A DNA stretch of 64,000 bases from Doryteuthis pealeii (taxonomy: Eukaryota > Mollusca > Cephalopoda > Myopsida > Loliginidae), in the NCBI GenBank assembly GCA_023376005.1, contig CM042142.1, positions 56,063,759-56,127,758 on the forward strand. Reading direction: 5' to 3'. Positions 1 through 9,958 of this stretch are shown here, in pieces (the stretch's first letter is position 1; every line of letters starts with the position of its first letter). The position numbers were made by a program, and so were the translations under genes. Under the pieces are notes generated by a model that saw only the letters and a list, made by a program, of their open reading frames with translations, was not told the DNA's origin and did no database searches.

Positions 1-201
1 TCTTTACCAGGAAATTTAAATTAAGCAATGAAAGGGTTAATAACAAAATTTTTACCATACTGGGCCTAGTCAGGTAAAAGGCCAGGAATATCAAGCTCAG
101 TGGGGAGAGCATCTAAAAAAAAAAAAAATGTTCTTTTAACTGGCTTAGTATAATTAAATTTGGACAAAGTTTAATGATTTTAATTTTGTTGTAAGTAAAG
201 T

Positions 202-395
202 CAGCAGAGTGGCTTATTGTTGTTATCAGCCAGACAGTGAGGGAGTCTATTCCCTTTTTACTAGACCATGGAGATTGTTTTGGCGTCTGAGGTATAGCAC
301 CACACCTACCATCAGCTCCCCACTTTACTGCATCTCGTATGCTGAGTGGGTGAGAGCTGGTATCAAACCAGGAACCTTATGGCTTTGGGGAGGAT
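202..395 (-). mobile_element. SINE-B copy
   Basis: This is a SINE-B copy on the minus strand. It shares the blocks GTCTATTCCC, ACCATGGAGATTG and CATCAGCTCCCCACTTTACTGC with the copies at 17265, 22076, 46878, 49860 and 58088. The right end (around 360-385) is the reverse complement of a B box, but the A-box end of the head is not preserved. The open frame running through it is not a gene. Confidence 0.75.
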
Positions 396-561
396 GCTAT
401 GTACTGAAAAATCTATTTTGTGTTGCCTTTTTATTAGACATTAAATTTCAACATGGCTTTTAAACTTGATAATAAATTTCAAAATCACAGATTTCTTTTA
501 AAATCTCATATATTGTTGTTACTTTTAGCATACTTCATTAAATGTTGGTCAAGGTTGTTTT

Positions 562-625
562 TTACTTCACATATTCTCTAATACCCTTGGGAAAGATATT
601 GAACCCCACTATTCTCCCTATGAAC
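562..625 (+). mobile_element. SINE-A fragment
   Basis: The block CTAATACCCTTGGGAAAG followed by CCCACTATTCTCCCT marks the middle of SINE-A. Both the tRNA-like head and the 3' end are missing. Confidence 0.6.
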
Positions 626-696
626 ATGTACAACCCATGTTGTAACTGAGCAGGAAAATCTACTCTGTGCATATGCTAAGAACTTACCAAAAGTGG

Positions 697-1312
697 CTGC
701 CCTGTCAGGGCGGGGGGGGGCGTTAGAATGCACTGACTGCACCTCTGCAGAGGGGTAAGACTCCCCCCAATTGGGTCCACCTGTTGGCCGTGCGTGGCGA
801 CCCGTGATGCTTAAGGATAGAACCCAGGTGGATGAGCAATTCATGATATGCAATACTCCATTTTGGCCCAATCTTGGGCTAGATGGGCGGTCGGAGAGGC
901 CCCCTCCGATCAATAGGCTGGTCATGTCAAGCCCTAGCACCTATATGATTTTCCCAACCCTATTGCCCTTTATGGCAAGCCCCAACCCCTTTTTATCATA
1001 TGGGTGCTAGAAGGCTGGTGACTGAGGGTCTACATGACCTGGGAATGACGTTAAACTCTATCTGATGGTGAGGTTCCAGTTTTGGAGATTTGGGAAATGT
1101 GGAGCACCCCTTCATCACCATTGCTCCCTGGTCCACTCTGATCCGGAGTAGTACCTGTTAGGGTCCCATCTATGGGTTAAATAGAAAAACATGAGTTGAT
1201 AAACAAATTTGTATTATCCATTAAGAATTGATTTATTTCAAAACTTTATCGGCATTAATGACCCACTGAGGTTGATATGCCGTAAAACAAAATCAAACAA
1301 AACCAAACCAAA
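697..1312 (+). mobile_element. Retroposon C, near full length
   Basis: This is the most complete copy of a roughly 600-bp non-autonomous retroposon that recurs more than a dozen times here. It begins GCCCTGTC near 700 and passes through the conserved blocks GGTCGGAGAGGCCCC, ATGACGTTAAACTCTATCTG and GTTAGGGTCCCATCTATGGG. It ends with a stem-loop and a (CAAA)-rich tail. I see no clear A or B box, so it may derive from a LINE rather than a tRNA. Its tail matches that of the LINE at 51741-52250. No intact protein is encoded. Confidence 0.8.
1250..1281 (+). other. Conserved 3' stem-loop of C / LINE tail
   Basis: CGGCAT at the start pairs with ATGCCG at the end, and an inner GACC faces GGTT. The element ends just after this, at GTAAAAC plus a short simple repeat. 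The same hairpin ends the other C copies and the LINE near 52240. By analogy with known LINE/SINE pairs it is probably the reverse transcriptase recognition site. Confidence 0.7.
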
Positions 1313-1374
1313 AGTGATCAATGATAGGGATAGATGGTGAGAGATTCAAATGAATCTGTGCTGTTGGTATACCT

Positions 1375-1517
1375 TGATGATGATGATTCCCCTGCTATGG
1401 GTAAATAGTAGGGCAGTCTGGGCTCTTTAACCTTGGTATGCAACCAGTCTAGAAAAACTGAATATAAACCAGTTGTATTCTTAAAAATTGACCTTGGGTC
1501 ACCTCCTGCTCATGACA
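1375..1517 (+). mobile_element. SINE-A, 3' half (left arm of inverted pair)
   Basis: The segment runs from TATGGGTAAATAGTAGGGCAG to the 3' end GGTCACCTCCTGCTCATG in plus orientation. It meets another SINE-A in opposite orientation with only a few bases between them. Confidence 0.75.
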
Positions 1518-1795
1518 GTTGCAGGATGCAGCACAAGGTCAATTTTTAAATGGAGTACAGCTGGTTTGAATTCAGAGTTTTCCTTCTCTTACACCAGTTG
1601 CCCCACTAAAGTTAAAGAGTTCAGTTTGCCCTACTATTCACCTGTAGCTGGGGAGAAAATATTTGGGTTCATACCTTTCCCAAGAGTATTAGTGCTATGT
1701 GAAATCAAAGCAGCTTTGCCCAGTATTTCAACTCGGGTGGCCAAATCCATTTCCTACAACAATAAGAGTTATGCCGCAAGCATCTTGTCATTCTT
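1518..1795 (-). mobile_element. SINE-A copy (right arm of inverted pair)
   Basis: This is a nearly complete minus-strand SINE-A. Its 3' end lies at the left (GCAGCACAAGGTCAATTTTT). The tRNA-like head lies at the right, where TATTTCAACTCGG is the reverse of the B box. With the previous copy it forms a long tail-to-tail inverted repeat. Confidence 0.75.
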
Positions 1796-1957
1796 GCAAC
1801 AATGTTTATGACAATACTGAACAAATTCTATTGAAAAGGGATTTATAGAGTTCCAAGAATAATTAAATTCCTGAGTGAGTAGATTCTGTACTGTCTACAG
1901 TGATATAACAGAAGCAGGGCTTATTGTAATTGATCTTACCAGTGATAAGTCTTAATT

Positions 1958-2135
1958 ATATGAGGTGTGCTCAAAAAGTATCAAATACCAAGATAGGAAT
2001 GAAAATGAATGAAAATGGTCATTTTCTCCAAAATAGTCCCTTTGGCATTCAACACAGTTATTCTAGCAAGTTTTCCATTGTAAGAAATAACTCTGAAACT
2101 CTGGTTTTAATATGGTGGGAAGCTGCACTGCCATT
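1958..2135 (-). pseudogene. mariner-like transposase C-terminal remnant with end
   Basis: Read on the minus strand, frame-broken translation gives fragments such as FLQWKTC and NNCVECQRDYFGEND. These resemble the conserved C-terminus of mariner transposases, a tryptophan-lysine segment followed by a C...G.YFE-like ending. The left edge GGTGTGCTCAAAAAGTATC resembles a mariner terminal repeat and follows a TA-rich base run. A similar remnant lies at 50128. The element is dead: there are frameshifts and most of it is missing. Confidence 0.5.
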
Positions 2136-2165
2136 TCAATTAAAGTCTTCAAATCTCTTCAGATA

Positions 2166-3045
2166 GACAGCCCTGTCGGTTGGGGCATTAGAATACACCG
2201 ACTGCACCTCTGCAGAGGAGTAAGACCCCTCTGTATTTTGGCCATTGGTGGTGACCCGTGATGCTTGAGGATGGAACCCAGTGTTAAGTATCTGGTTGGC
2301 ATCCTTAGTTCCAGATGTAGTAAGTAAGTAAGCAAGCCAATAAGAATCCGGTGTTATAGTATTCTTTGTAAGTCCGAACGTCCAAGATGATCCAAATAGC
2401 AATGAGCCAAGGTTAAGAATGAGACCTCTATATGTACACCAACAGCAGCAGCAGCACTGCCAGTGATTGGATAATAGGAATGCCTTCGGTGGTCACGTGG
2501 TATTCAACGAGTCTATATTTAGGAGTAGGCATTTGTCACATGCCTTATATCCAAAACATTCCAACACCCAGGTGGCTGAGCAGTCCATGACATGCAACAC
2601 TCCACTTTTGCCCTTATTTGGGCTAGACAGGTGGTCGGAGAGGCCCCATCCAATCAATCAGCTGGTCACATCAAGCCCTAACATCTATATGATTGCCCTG
2701 ACCCTATTGCCCTTATGGCAAGCCCCAACCCCTTTTTATCATATGGATGCTAGAAGGCGGTGGCCGAGGGTCTTCATGTCCTCGGTATGACATTAAACTC
2801 TATCTGATGGTGAGGTTCCAGTTCTGGAGGTTTGGGGAATGTGGAGTACCCCTTCATCACCATTGCTTCCTGGTTCACTCTGACCCGGAGTGGTAGTACT
2901 GTTAGGGTCCCATCTATGGGTTAAATAGAAAAATGTGTTTATAGAAAAAAAATTGAGTATCCATTAAGAATGAATTTATTTCAAAACTTTGTTGGCATTA
3001 AATGACCCACTGAGGTTGATATGCCGTAAAACAAACAAAAACGAT
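2166..3045 (+). mobile_element. Retroposon C split by a solo LTR
   Basis: A near full-length C copy runs from GCCCTGTCGGTTGGGGC to the stem-loop near 2993-3030. It is interrupted at 2282-2566. The two halves join in register across the insertion at GGAACCCAG/GTGGCTGAG, as in intact copies. Confidence 0.8.
2282..2566. mobile_element. Solo LTR-like insertion
   Basis: A 285-bp insertion starts TGTTAAGTATC, ends CCAACA and is flanked on both sides by CCCAG (2277-2281 and 2567-2571). TG...CA ends with a 5-bp target duplication are the signature of an LTR retrotransposon terminal repeat. No internal region is present, so it is a recombined solo LTR or a very small LTR element. The host C sequence shows precisely what was interrupted. 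Confidence 0.7.
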
Positions 3046-3129
3046 CCAGAATAGCAAAGATCCAGATCAGCAGATAAGTATAGAAATGAAATTACATACT
3101 CGTCAATTTGATGCCATTTGACAATTACA

Positions 3130-3304
3130 ACAGAGGCGTTTGGTGTAATGGTTAGAGTCGTGAGAAATGGATTTGTTAACCTGAGTTCAAATCCTGGATG
3201 AGGCTGATTACATTTCACATAGGGCTAATACCTTGGGAAGGGTATGAATCCCACTACTCTCCCTCTAGCTATGGGTAAATAGTATGGGTAGACTGGGCAA
3301 GCAT
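3130..3304 (+). mobile_element. SINE-A with tRNA-like head
   Basis: The head contains TGGTGTAATGGTTAG, which matches the pol III A-box consensus. GAGTTCAAATCCTGG, which matches the B box, follows about 45 bases later. The SINE-A body then runs to the TAAATAGTATGGGTAGACTGG block, where it joins a SINE-B. Confidence 0.8.
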
Positions 3305-3462
3305 AAATTGGGTAATCTGATCTGGGCAGTAAAGTGGTGAACTGATTATAGGTGTGGTGCACCACCTTAGCATAAACAATCTCCATGGTTTAGCAGTAGC
3401 AAAAAGAGGATAGACTCACTCCTTGTCTGGCTGATACTGACAATAGGCCACTCCACAAACTT
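3305..3462 (+). mobile_element. SINE-B, head missing
   Basis: This is the reverse complement of the SINE-B copy at the start of the window, reading from GCAGTAAAGTGG to GACAATAGGCCACTCC. The tRNA-like head is absent and the copy abuts SINE-A directly. Confidence 0.75.
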
Positions 3463-3710
3463 TACTTTTATATATACAAAATGTTCTGTTCTGGTCATCT
3501 TTGCTATTTTGTCGTAAGAATTAAAAGTTTTACATTTTTCAAGATATTTTAAAAATTACATGTGACAGTGACTGAATAACAATTATATATTCTAAGTATT
3601 TGAATTAAAAGGCTCCCTCTTACTGGAAGAATTATATGATTTAAAAGAAGAAAAAAAAACTTATCTATTCAGAGATTGTATAATCAGAATAGTTGTATAA
3701 TCTCTTTGGC

Positions 3711-3964
3711 ACTAGCTGTCCATTCCAGTCTGTCTGCAGACTGGTTCCATCTCCTCGCACTTGACCATTTCAAGAATCTTATTCTGTAATTCAAGAAGAG
3801 AACACAATTGACTATTGATGTAGCTGCAAATGTGCTTCCTTCCGAGACCTGAGAAAATGCACTCAAAGTGGCGAAAAGAGAGCACCACTTTTGCCTCCAA
3901 TTCCGTTCCCCAACTTTTCCTTCTATTGGACAGTTTGATCCAAGGACCTTTCCAGAATGTTCCC
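3711..3964 (-). CDS. Candidate exon, unidentified protein
   Basis: I do not recognise this protein. A minus-strand frame of about 83 codons opens just after a possible splice acceptor (TAAGCTAATGCAG, before the GGAACATTC codons) and ends at TAG at 3711. Unlike most frames here it has a balanced composition and is not a known repeat. Its residues include LSFRHFECIF, HICSYINSQLCSLLELQNK and CEEMEPVCRQTG, and the DNA is richer in GC than its flanks. It could be a terminal exon or part of an unrecognised mobile element. I see no nearby polyadenylation signal. The flanks (3463-3710 and 3965-4050) are plain AT-rich sequence. Confidence 0.25.
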
Positions 3965-4050
3965 TGCATTAGCTTAAAATGGCAGATCAGCCAGTCTTCT
4001 CATTAAGTGCATTCATCAATGCAGACATCTGTAATGGAACTCAACACTTT

Positions 4051-4505
4051 AAACATTTATTATTATTATTATTTACTATTATTATTTATTATTATTATCA
4101 TTATTAAAAATAATCATCATATCACTTGTTATCTTCATCGTTGTGTCTGTTCCTTTTTTTCTTCAAAATGTCCTTCCTCTTTGGTCATTATCTGTTCTTA
4201 TAGATATTTCTTCCTAATAATTCCTTTCTGTATCAACAATTATGCCTCATTCCCTTCCAGACTCCCTAGCTCATCTTTCTGTCTCCATATTGTCTATCTT
4301 TTTTTCTGTATGGGTATCTCTCTCCATTATGCATCTCTCTTTCTCTATCTTTGCCTGTCATCATCTCCATCTCTGTCTCCATCCTCTGTCTGTCTCACTT
4401 GTCTCTGTCTTCATCACTCATCTTTCTCCATTGACTCTCACCATCACCTGTCTGTCTTCATTGGTCGTCTCTTCATTATCTCTTTCATTGTTTCTTCTGC
4501 ATCAC

Positions 4506-4542
<37 letters not shown>

Positions 4543-4680
4543 CTTTTCTCTGTTATTAGTCTGTCTCTTTATCTCTCTATATTTAGCCTGTCTCTTTCTC
4601 CATTGTCACTCTCCCCCTCTCTGTTTATTGTCTCTCTCTCATTCTTTCTCCATTGCTTGTCTGCCTCTTCTATTTCTTAT

Positions 4681-4720
<40 letters not shown>

Positions 4721-4850
4721 ACTACCTCTTTATCTCAGCCCTCTCTTTTTCTTAACTGCCTTTCTAACTCTACAGTCTCACTCTATTGCCTCTCACTCTC
4801 TCTCTTTATCTGATCTTTCACACCAATCTCTACCTTTAATTCATTCACCC
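4051..4850. repeat. (ATT)n then pyrimidine-rich low-complexity tract
   Basis: A TTATTATTA run at about 4058-4110 is followed by 700 bases of almost pure pyrimidine on the plus strand. It includes (CT)n runs near 4508-4545 and 4683-4716. The long open frames in this stretch exist only because the repeat lacks stop codons. Confidence 0.9.
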
Positions 4851-4859
4851 TCCATTTTT

Positions 4860-5750
4860 CTTACTCTCACCCTTACTCTCCTTCTCTTACTCACCCTTAC
4901 TCTCTTTCTCTTACTCTCACCCTTACTCTCCTTCTCAACTCTCCTTCTCTTACTCTCACCCCTTACTCTCTTTCTCTTACTCACCCCTTACTTCTTTCTC
5001 TTACTCACCCCCTTACTCTCTTTCTCCTTACTTCACCCTCTCTCTTCTCTTACTCTCACCCTTGCTCTCCTTCTCTTACTCTCACCCTTGCTCTCCTTCT
5101 CTTACTCTCACCTTGCTCTCCTTCTCTTACTCTCACCCTTGCTCTCCTTCTCTTACTCTCCTTGCTCTCCTTCTCTTACTCTAATCCTTGCTCTCCTTCT
5201 CTTACTCTATTCCTTGCTCTCCTTCTCTTACTCTCATCCCTTGCTCTTCTTCTCTTACTCTCATCCTTGCTCTCCTTCTCTTACCTTCACCCTTGCTCTC
5301 CTTCTCTTACTTCACCTTGCTCTCCTTCTCTTACTCTCACCCTTGCTCTCCTTCTCTTACTCTCACCCTTGCTCTCCTTCTCTTACTCTCACCCTTGCTC
5401 TCCTTCTCTTACTCTCACCCTTGCTCTCCTTCTCTTACCTTGCTCTCTTCTCTTACTCTCCTTGCTTGCTCTCCTTCTCTTACTCTCACCTTCTTGCTCC
5501 TTCTCTTACCTTCACCCTTGCTCTCTTCTCTTACCTTCACCTTTGCTCTCCTTCTCTTACTTCACCCTTGCTCTCCTTCTCTTACCTTACCCTTCTCTCC
5601 TTCTCTTACTTCACCTTGCTCTCCTTCTCTTACTTACCCTTGCTCTCCTTCTCTTACCTTCACCCTTGCTCTCTTCTCTTACCTTCACCCTTGCTCTCCT
5701 TCTCTTACCTTCACCCTTGCTCTCCTTCTCTTACTCTCACCATCCTTGTG
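4860..5750. repeat. Pyrimidine minisatellite, unit about 24-26 bp
   Basis: About 35 tandem copies of a unit like CTCACCCTTGCTCTCC plus TTCTCTTA occur, with length variants from small deletions. More than one plus-strand frame stays open across much of the array, as expected for a stop-free repeat. The plus strand is nearly free of purines. Confidence 0.92.
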
Positions 5751-5829
5751 TCCATCTAAACTCTCTTTGTCTCTCCTATTCCCTTACTCTCCTTCTCATC
5801 TTTCCTTTCTTTGTGATTGTCCTATGAAT

Positions 5830-6369
5830 CCATAGGAAACAAAGAGGGAAACTTTTCAGCTACTTGCAGGTAACATAAGGAACACTTGACTGCATTTCTT
5901 TGAACTTTAATACAATGTCATGTATAGAAATTGTAAAGTGCTCTACAAAACATTCAAGTAGTAATGGCTGTTCTCTCAATAGTGCCATCAGCATTATCCA
6001 TATCAGCTATACAATCATCACATTAAAAATAATTATCATATAAGATAAATATGATTTTAATATAATATCATTTAATTACTTAAGTAAATCACAGTCTTGA
6101 AAATTCAATTTCAAGTATTTTTCTTTGTTTATTTCAATGGGGGAATTTTTTTTTTCATTTTCAACTGATGTGAAAAATGGAAATTTGACTCTGAATTCTT
6201 TTCTATTTTTGTGTTGGATTTTCATTTTGTTCTTTCAAATTCTCTATTGATTCTCTTATCTTTGTTCAAAATAAAATATAAAATAAAATAACTCTTCACT
6301 TAACCAAAAGTGCAAGGTTAGAAGAACTTGAAATATTTACATGATTCTATCAAGTAATCCATTTTTCCA
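5830..6369. other. AT-rich stretch, nothing recognised
   Basis: Plain AT-rich sequence without a recognisable element, a credible coding frame or a tandem repeat. Confidence 0.5.
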
Positions 6370-6600
6370 AGTGTCCTGGGTATGACTTTGAACCGCATCT
6401 AATGGTAAAGTACCAATTTTGGAGCTCTGCGGAATCTGGAGTACCTCTTCATCACCATTACTCCCAGGTCCACTGACTTGGATTGGCAGTACCTGTTAGG
6501 GTCCCATCTATGGGTTGAATAGAAAAAAATGATTTTAAAAAAGTGTTTAAAAAATAATGTCTTCATCATAAAATGCTGTAAAATCCAACCAGTCATTTTT
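6370..6600 (+). mobile_element. Retroposon C, 5'-truncated
   Basis: The copy starts in the CCTGGGTATGACTTTGAAC block and runs through TGTTAGGGTCCCATCTATGG. It ends in a decayed tail (CATAAAATGCTGTAAAATCC followed by AACCA). Confidence 0.75.
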
Positions 6601-7617
6601 CCAAAAATGTTTTTTTTTTTTAATTCCATCTCTTTACATCCCAAATTCTGACTGCCTTGTTTTAATTATCTGAATCACTTAGATTGTTTTACTCAGTGTT
6701 TTGTCGTATAGGTACAGACCTAGCACTATTATTGCTGTATTTTCCAATTTTTGGAAGCTACCCCACAGTAAAAAAAACTGTTTCAAAAAACATTATTTTG
6801 AAACCTTTAAATATCTAGAAAATTCTTTGTAAAATTATCAAGCAGGTGGAAAATATTAACCTGCAAACGGAATATAGTATGGTTGATTGGTTGGTTGTTT
6901 TGTTTTACCGCATATTGTTGCATTATGGCCCCACTTAAGAGGTGTGACTTTAATTCCAAATGACTTTTTGTTTCTCATGGCAACCCATGTTAGAAGGAAT
7001 CAAACACCAACCACTTTGTTCTTGTCAAAATCATGTTTTTTGAAAATGTGGCAATCATTTAGTAGTAAACTCCAATGGAGAGAGAGAGAGAGTGTGTGTG
7101 AGTGTGTGTGTGTGGCAGGGAACTAGAAATATATTGTTTACACAAATAGGTGACAAGTCAAAAGAAAGACAGAAAACCAGTTGAATTGTAGCTAACTGGC
7201 TAAGACACATGTTTTCTTTTTTTCTGGTGGACTGTCTCTTCTTCTTCTTTTCCAAAACTCGGTCTTTTTAAATATCCTAAAAAAATTTAATTGTTAATTT
7301 TCTCTAATCAATTTGATGCAAGTCAGTATTTTAAAAAAATATCAGCTGATTTCGGACCCACATAACGTGAACACAAACCATTCCTTTCTTGGATGCTCAC
7401 ATTCTTTAGTATCTTTCATTTGTAAACAACACATTGACACTCAGATTGTTTTCATTCCAAAAAATATTTCTCTGATATTATTTTTTTTCTTTTTAAATCC
7501 AAACTCCAAAGTATTAATTACAAAAATAATTACTTGAGATCCCTAATTATTTTACAATATCAATCCTTTTTTAGTCATTTAATGCCAAATCAAGTCATTT
7601 TGATATCAGGTTGCTTA
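6601..7617. other. Mostly unassigned AT-rich DNA
   Basis: A minus-strand retroposon-tail-like fragment (GGTTGGTTGTTTTGTTTTACC, about 6887-6910) and a short (GA)n/(GT)n microsatellite (7077-7114) are visible. Nothing else is recognised. Confidence 0.45.
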
Positions 7618-7840
7618 CAGTACCTGCTGTTGCTTAAATGGTCACCCATCTAAGTATTGAACAGACTCTTTGCTGCTTAACTTCAGTTATCTAATGGAAA
7701 CCGATGCTTTAGAACATATGAAATTCAACTATATTTACCCAAGATGTAAATGATATCTATATCCATGTGGAGGGGGAGGGGTAGCAATTAGTTGCATTGA
7801 AAGTAGTAGTAGTATCAATCTTCAACTTGCTTATAATTAC
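7618..7840 (-). pseudogene. 5S rRNA-derived repeat unit 1
   Basis: On the minus strand this contains a diverged 5S rRNA: GAAGTTAAGCAGC (the 5S internal control region), then AATACTTAGATGGGTGACC, then GCAACAGCAGGTA at the 3' end. The body occupies about 7619-7722. The remaining roughly 105 bp upstream is spacer-like and has a TAAATATA motif before the 5S start. Substitutions throughout make it non-functional as rRNA. A near-identical unit follows directly. Confidence 0.75.
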
Positions 7841-8515
7841 CTGCTGTTGCTTAAATGGTCACCTATCTAAGTATTGAATACTCATCACTATGCAACACTT
7901 CACTTTGGTCCTTACTTAGGCTAGACGGTCGGTCGCAGAGGCCCCTCCAACCAATCGACTGGTCACGTCAAACCCTAGCAGCTATATGATTGTCCCAACC
8001 CTATTCCCTTATGGCAAGCTCCAACCCTTTTTATTCCTGTCTTCGTGTCCTGGGTATGATGTTCAACTGTATCTAATAGTGAAGTTCCAGTTTTGGAGCT
8101 CTGGATAGAGTGTAGTGTCCCTTCAATGCCATTACTCCCAGTTCCACTCTGACCCAGAGTGGTAATACCTTTTTAGGGTCCTATCTTTGGATTAAATAGA
8201 AAAAAATTGATTTTTCAAAAATCTGTTTAAAAAATTTAGTTTGAAAGAAAATATTGAATACCCATCAAGCATGAATAGAACAAAATGTCTTCAGCATAAA
8301 ATAATCCATCAAGGGTTGACATGCCGTAAAATCCAACAAACCAAACCATACTCATCACTGCTTAACTTTGATGATCTAGCAAGAATGGTGCTTTAGAATA
8401 CGGTATGAAATTCAACTATATTTACCCTGGATGTAAATAATATCTTTATTTATGTAGGGTAAAAGCAATTAGTAGCATTGAAAGCAGTAGTAGTTGTGGT
8501 ATCAGTCATAATACT
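7841..8515 (-). pseudogene. 5S rRNA-derived repeat unit 2, interrupted
   Basis: This is a second unit of the same 223-bp repeat, split by a C insertion at 7890-8348. The separated right part (8360-8418) reads CATACCG...CTAGATCATCAAAGTTAAGC on the minus strand, closer to canonical 5S than unit 1. It is followed by the same spacer. The tandem layout of spacer, 5S, spacer, 5S suggests a relic of a 5S rDNA cluster or a tandem 5S-derived SINE. Confidence 0.72.
7890..8348 (+). mobile_element. Retroposon C inserted in 5S repeat
   Basis: This 5'-truncated C copy is flanked by the exact direct repeat TACTCATCACT (7879-7889 and 8349-8359), an 11-bp target-site duplication. It ends with the stem-loop tail and AAAATCCAACAAACCAAACC. 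This shows that C moves by target-primed reverse transcription and is younger than the 5S duplication. Confidence 0.88.
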
Positions 8516-8910
8516 ACTCCTGGCAAAAATTACTATATAAACATTATAATCCGACCACCTTACTTACCATTTAAACCAAAGTGTATAAAGAGATATAACT
8601 ATTGCCATATATGACTAGATAAGAGATTTGGTATCAAGGGTATCATTTATTGATACTAGATCACCAATGTAAAAGCAAGATTTCTTCCCCAGGCAAAAAG
8701 AATTATAGAATTAGCACACTTAGAGGATTTTTGCTTAGATTCTTGTTTTTTTATTCACCAGTAAATAAGATGCAAAATGTTATTTTTTCTTTAATAGCTC
8801 AACATTCTGGCTTCATTAAACATTCCTTAAACAAAACTAGATTAAATTATTTAAATTAATGGTATTTTTTTTTCCTAGCCGTGCTGAGGAAAATGCTAAA
8901 TCAAAAGATA
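8516..8910. other. Unassigned AT-rich DNA
   Basis: No repeat family or credible exon is recognised here. Confidence 0.5.
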
Positions 8911-9095
8911 GTTATTTCCTACAAGTCTAACATAAAAAGGGGAACCATTCTTGACTGAAAAATTATTTATTTATTTATTTATTGATCTATTAGAAAAAAA
9001 GAAGACTGGGTTAGGAGTTAGTTTAACAGGAAAATAAATAATTTATCAGTCAAGAGTGGTTCCCCTTTGTTTGTGTTGGACTTATAGGAAATAAC
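8911..9095. mobile_element. MITE with ~65-bp inverted arms
   Basis: The left arm starts GTTATTTCCTACAAGTC and the right arm is its reverse complement ending GGAAATAAC. Both arms carry GGGGAACCA and the TTGACTG block. The centre has (ATTT)n and GGGTTAGGAGTTAGTTTAAC. A half copy lies at 11855-11938. It is non-autonomous and superfamily unassigned. Confidence 0.75.
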
Positions 9096-9149
9096 CCAAA
9101 AGATTTAGGGAACTTGAACAGTGTGCACATATATCAACCAAATGTATAT

Positions 9150-9535
9150 AATGAAAATATATTAATACTTGTGTTCCTTAATTGTACAACTGTTATCTTG
9201 CAATACCCTCTGGTTAAAAATAAGACCGTCCAAATGAGTCATCACTTCAGCTAAATTATGGACCATTCCGTTTTTATGATAAAGAAACACTCTTATTATA
9301 TTTTTTCTGCTACACAGAAAAAATATAAGAGATTAGGGGATAGATAGGGGGTGAGCGTGCAGAAGTGATAACACTAATCTGTTTCAATTGAACATAGAGA
9401 AAAGAAGGAAGAAAGAAAAAATTGAGTGAGAGATTATTATAATTTTTACATATGAACTATTTTGCAATTGCTCTTAAGTAAACATATCAAACATTACAAT
9501 AATTAAATATCATACTGTGGTATATCTACAGCCCT
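9150..9535 (-). mobile_element. Interspersed repeat H
   Basis: Minus-strand copy of the ~500-bp family H. It shares CTTGTGTTCCTTAATTGTAC, TTGCAATACCCTCTGGTTAA and CATACTGTGGTATATC with the copies at 16145, 33695, 38315, 39625 and 57440. It is non-coding with a purine-rich interior. The class is unknown. Confidence 0.65.
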
Positions 9536-9639
9536 ACAAGTAAAATAATTTCCCATGCATTTTTATTGTAAACGTTTATAGTAAATACATTTACCAATGT
9601 ATAATAATAATATTTTTTAGTATTATCTGTTTATTCTGA

Positions 9640-9958
9640 CTATTGTCCCCATCTTCATTGTTATTTCTACAACATTTTGGCCGATATGCCCTCCGGTCTT
9701 CTTCAGGTATTTCTTGTCGGACTCGGGAACCTCTCGGACTCGGGAACTTTCTTGTCGTAATCGGGAGCCATCAGAACTTTGAACCTAAGCCTTTATTTAG
9801 TCCACGGGGGGTATCCTATTCTCATTCCGCTAACCATAGCTGGGGTAGGAGTTGTGTTAATTATTTTTCTAACTGCCTTACCCAGGATTGAACTCTGGAT
9901 CCAGAGATAACTGTCACTTAGAACTGTTTTAACCTAACTACCTTATCCACTAGGCCAT
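9640..9958 (-). mobile_element. SINE-F copy
   Basis: On the minus strand it has a tRNA-like head: GGCCTAGTGGATAAGG as A box and GAGTTCAATCCTGG as B box (about 9885-9958). Repeats of TTCCCGAGTCCGACAAGAAA and a CTGAAGA...GGCC hairpin motif follow. Related copies lie at 31376 and 39325. Its hammerhead-like core is mutated, with AAAA in place of GAAA. Confidence 0.65.

Noticed and set aside
4007..5835. Long open frames of up to 368 codons, Ser/Leu/Pro-rich
   Set aside because: They lie wholly in pyrimidine tandem repeats that lack stop codons, and several frames are open at once.
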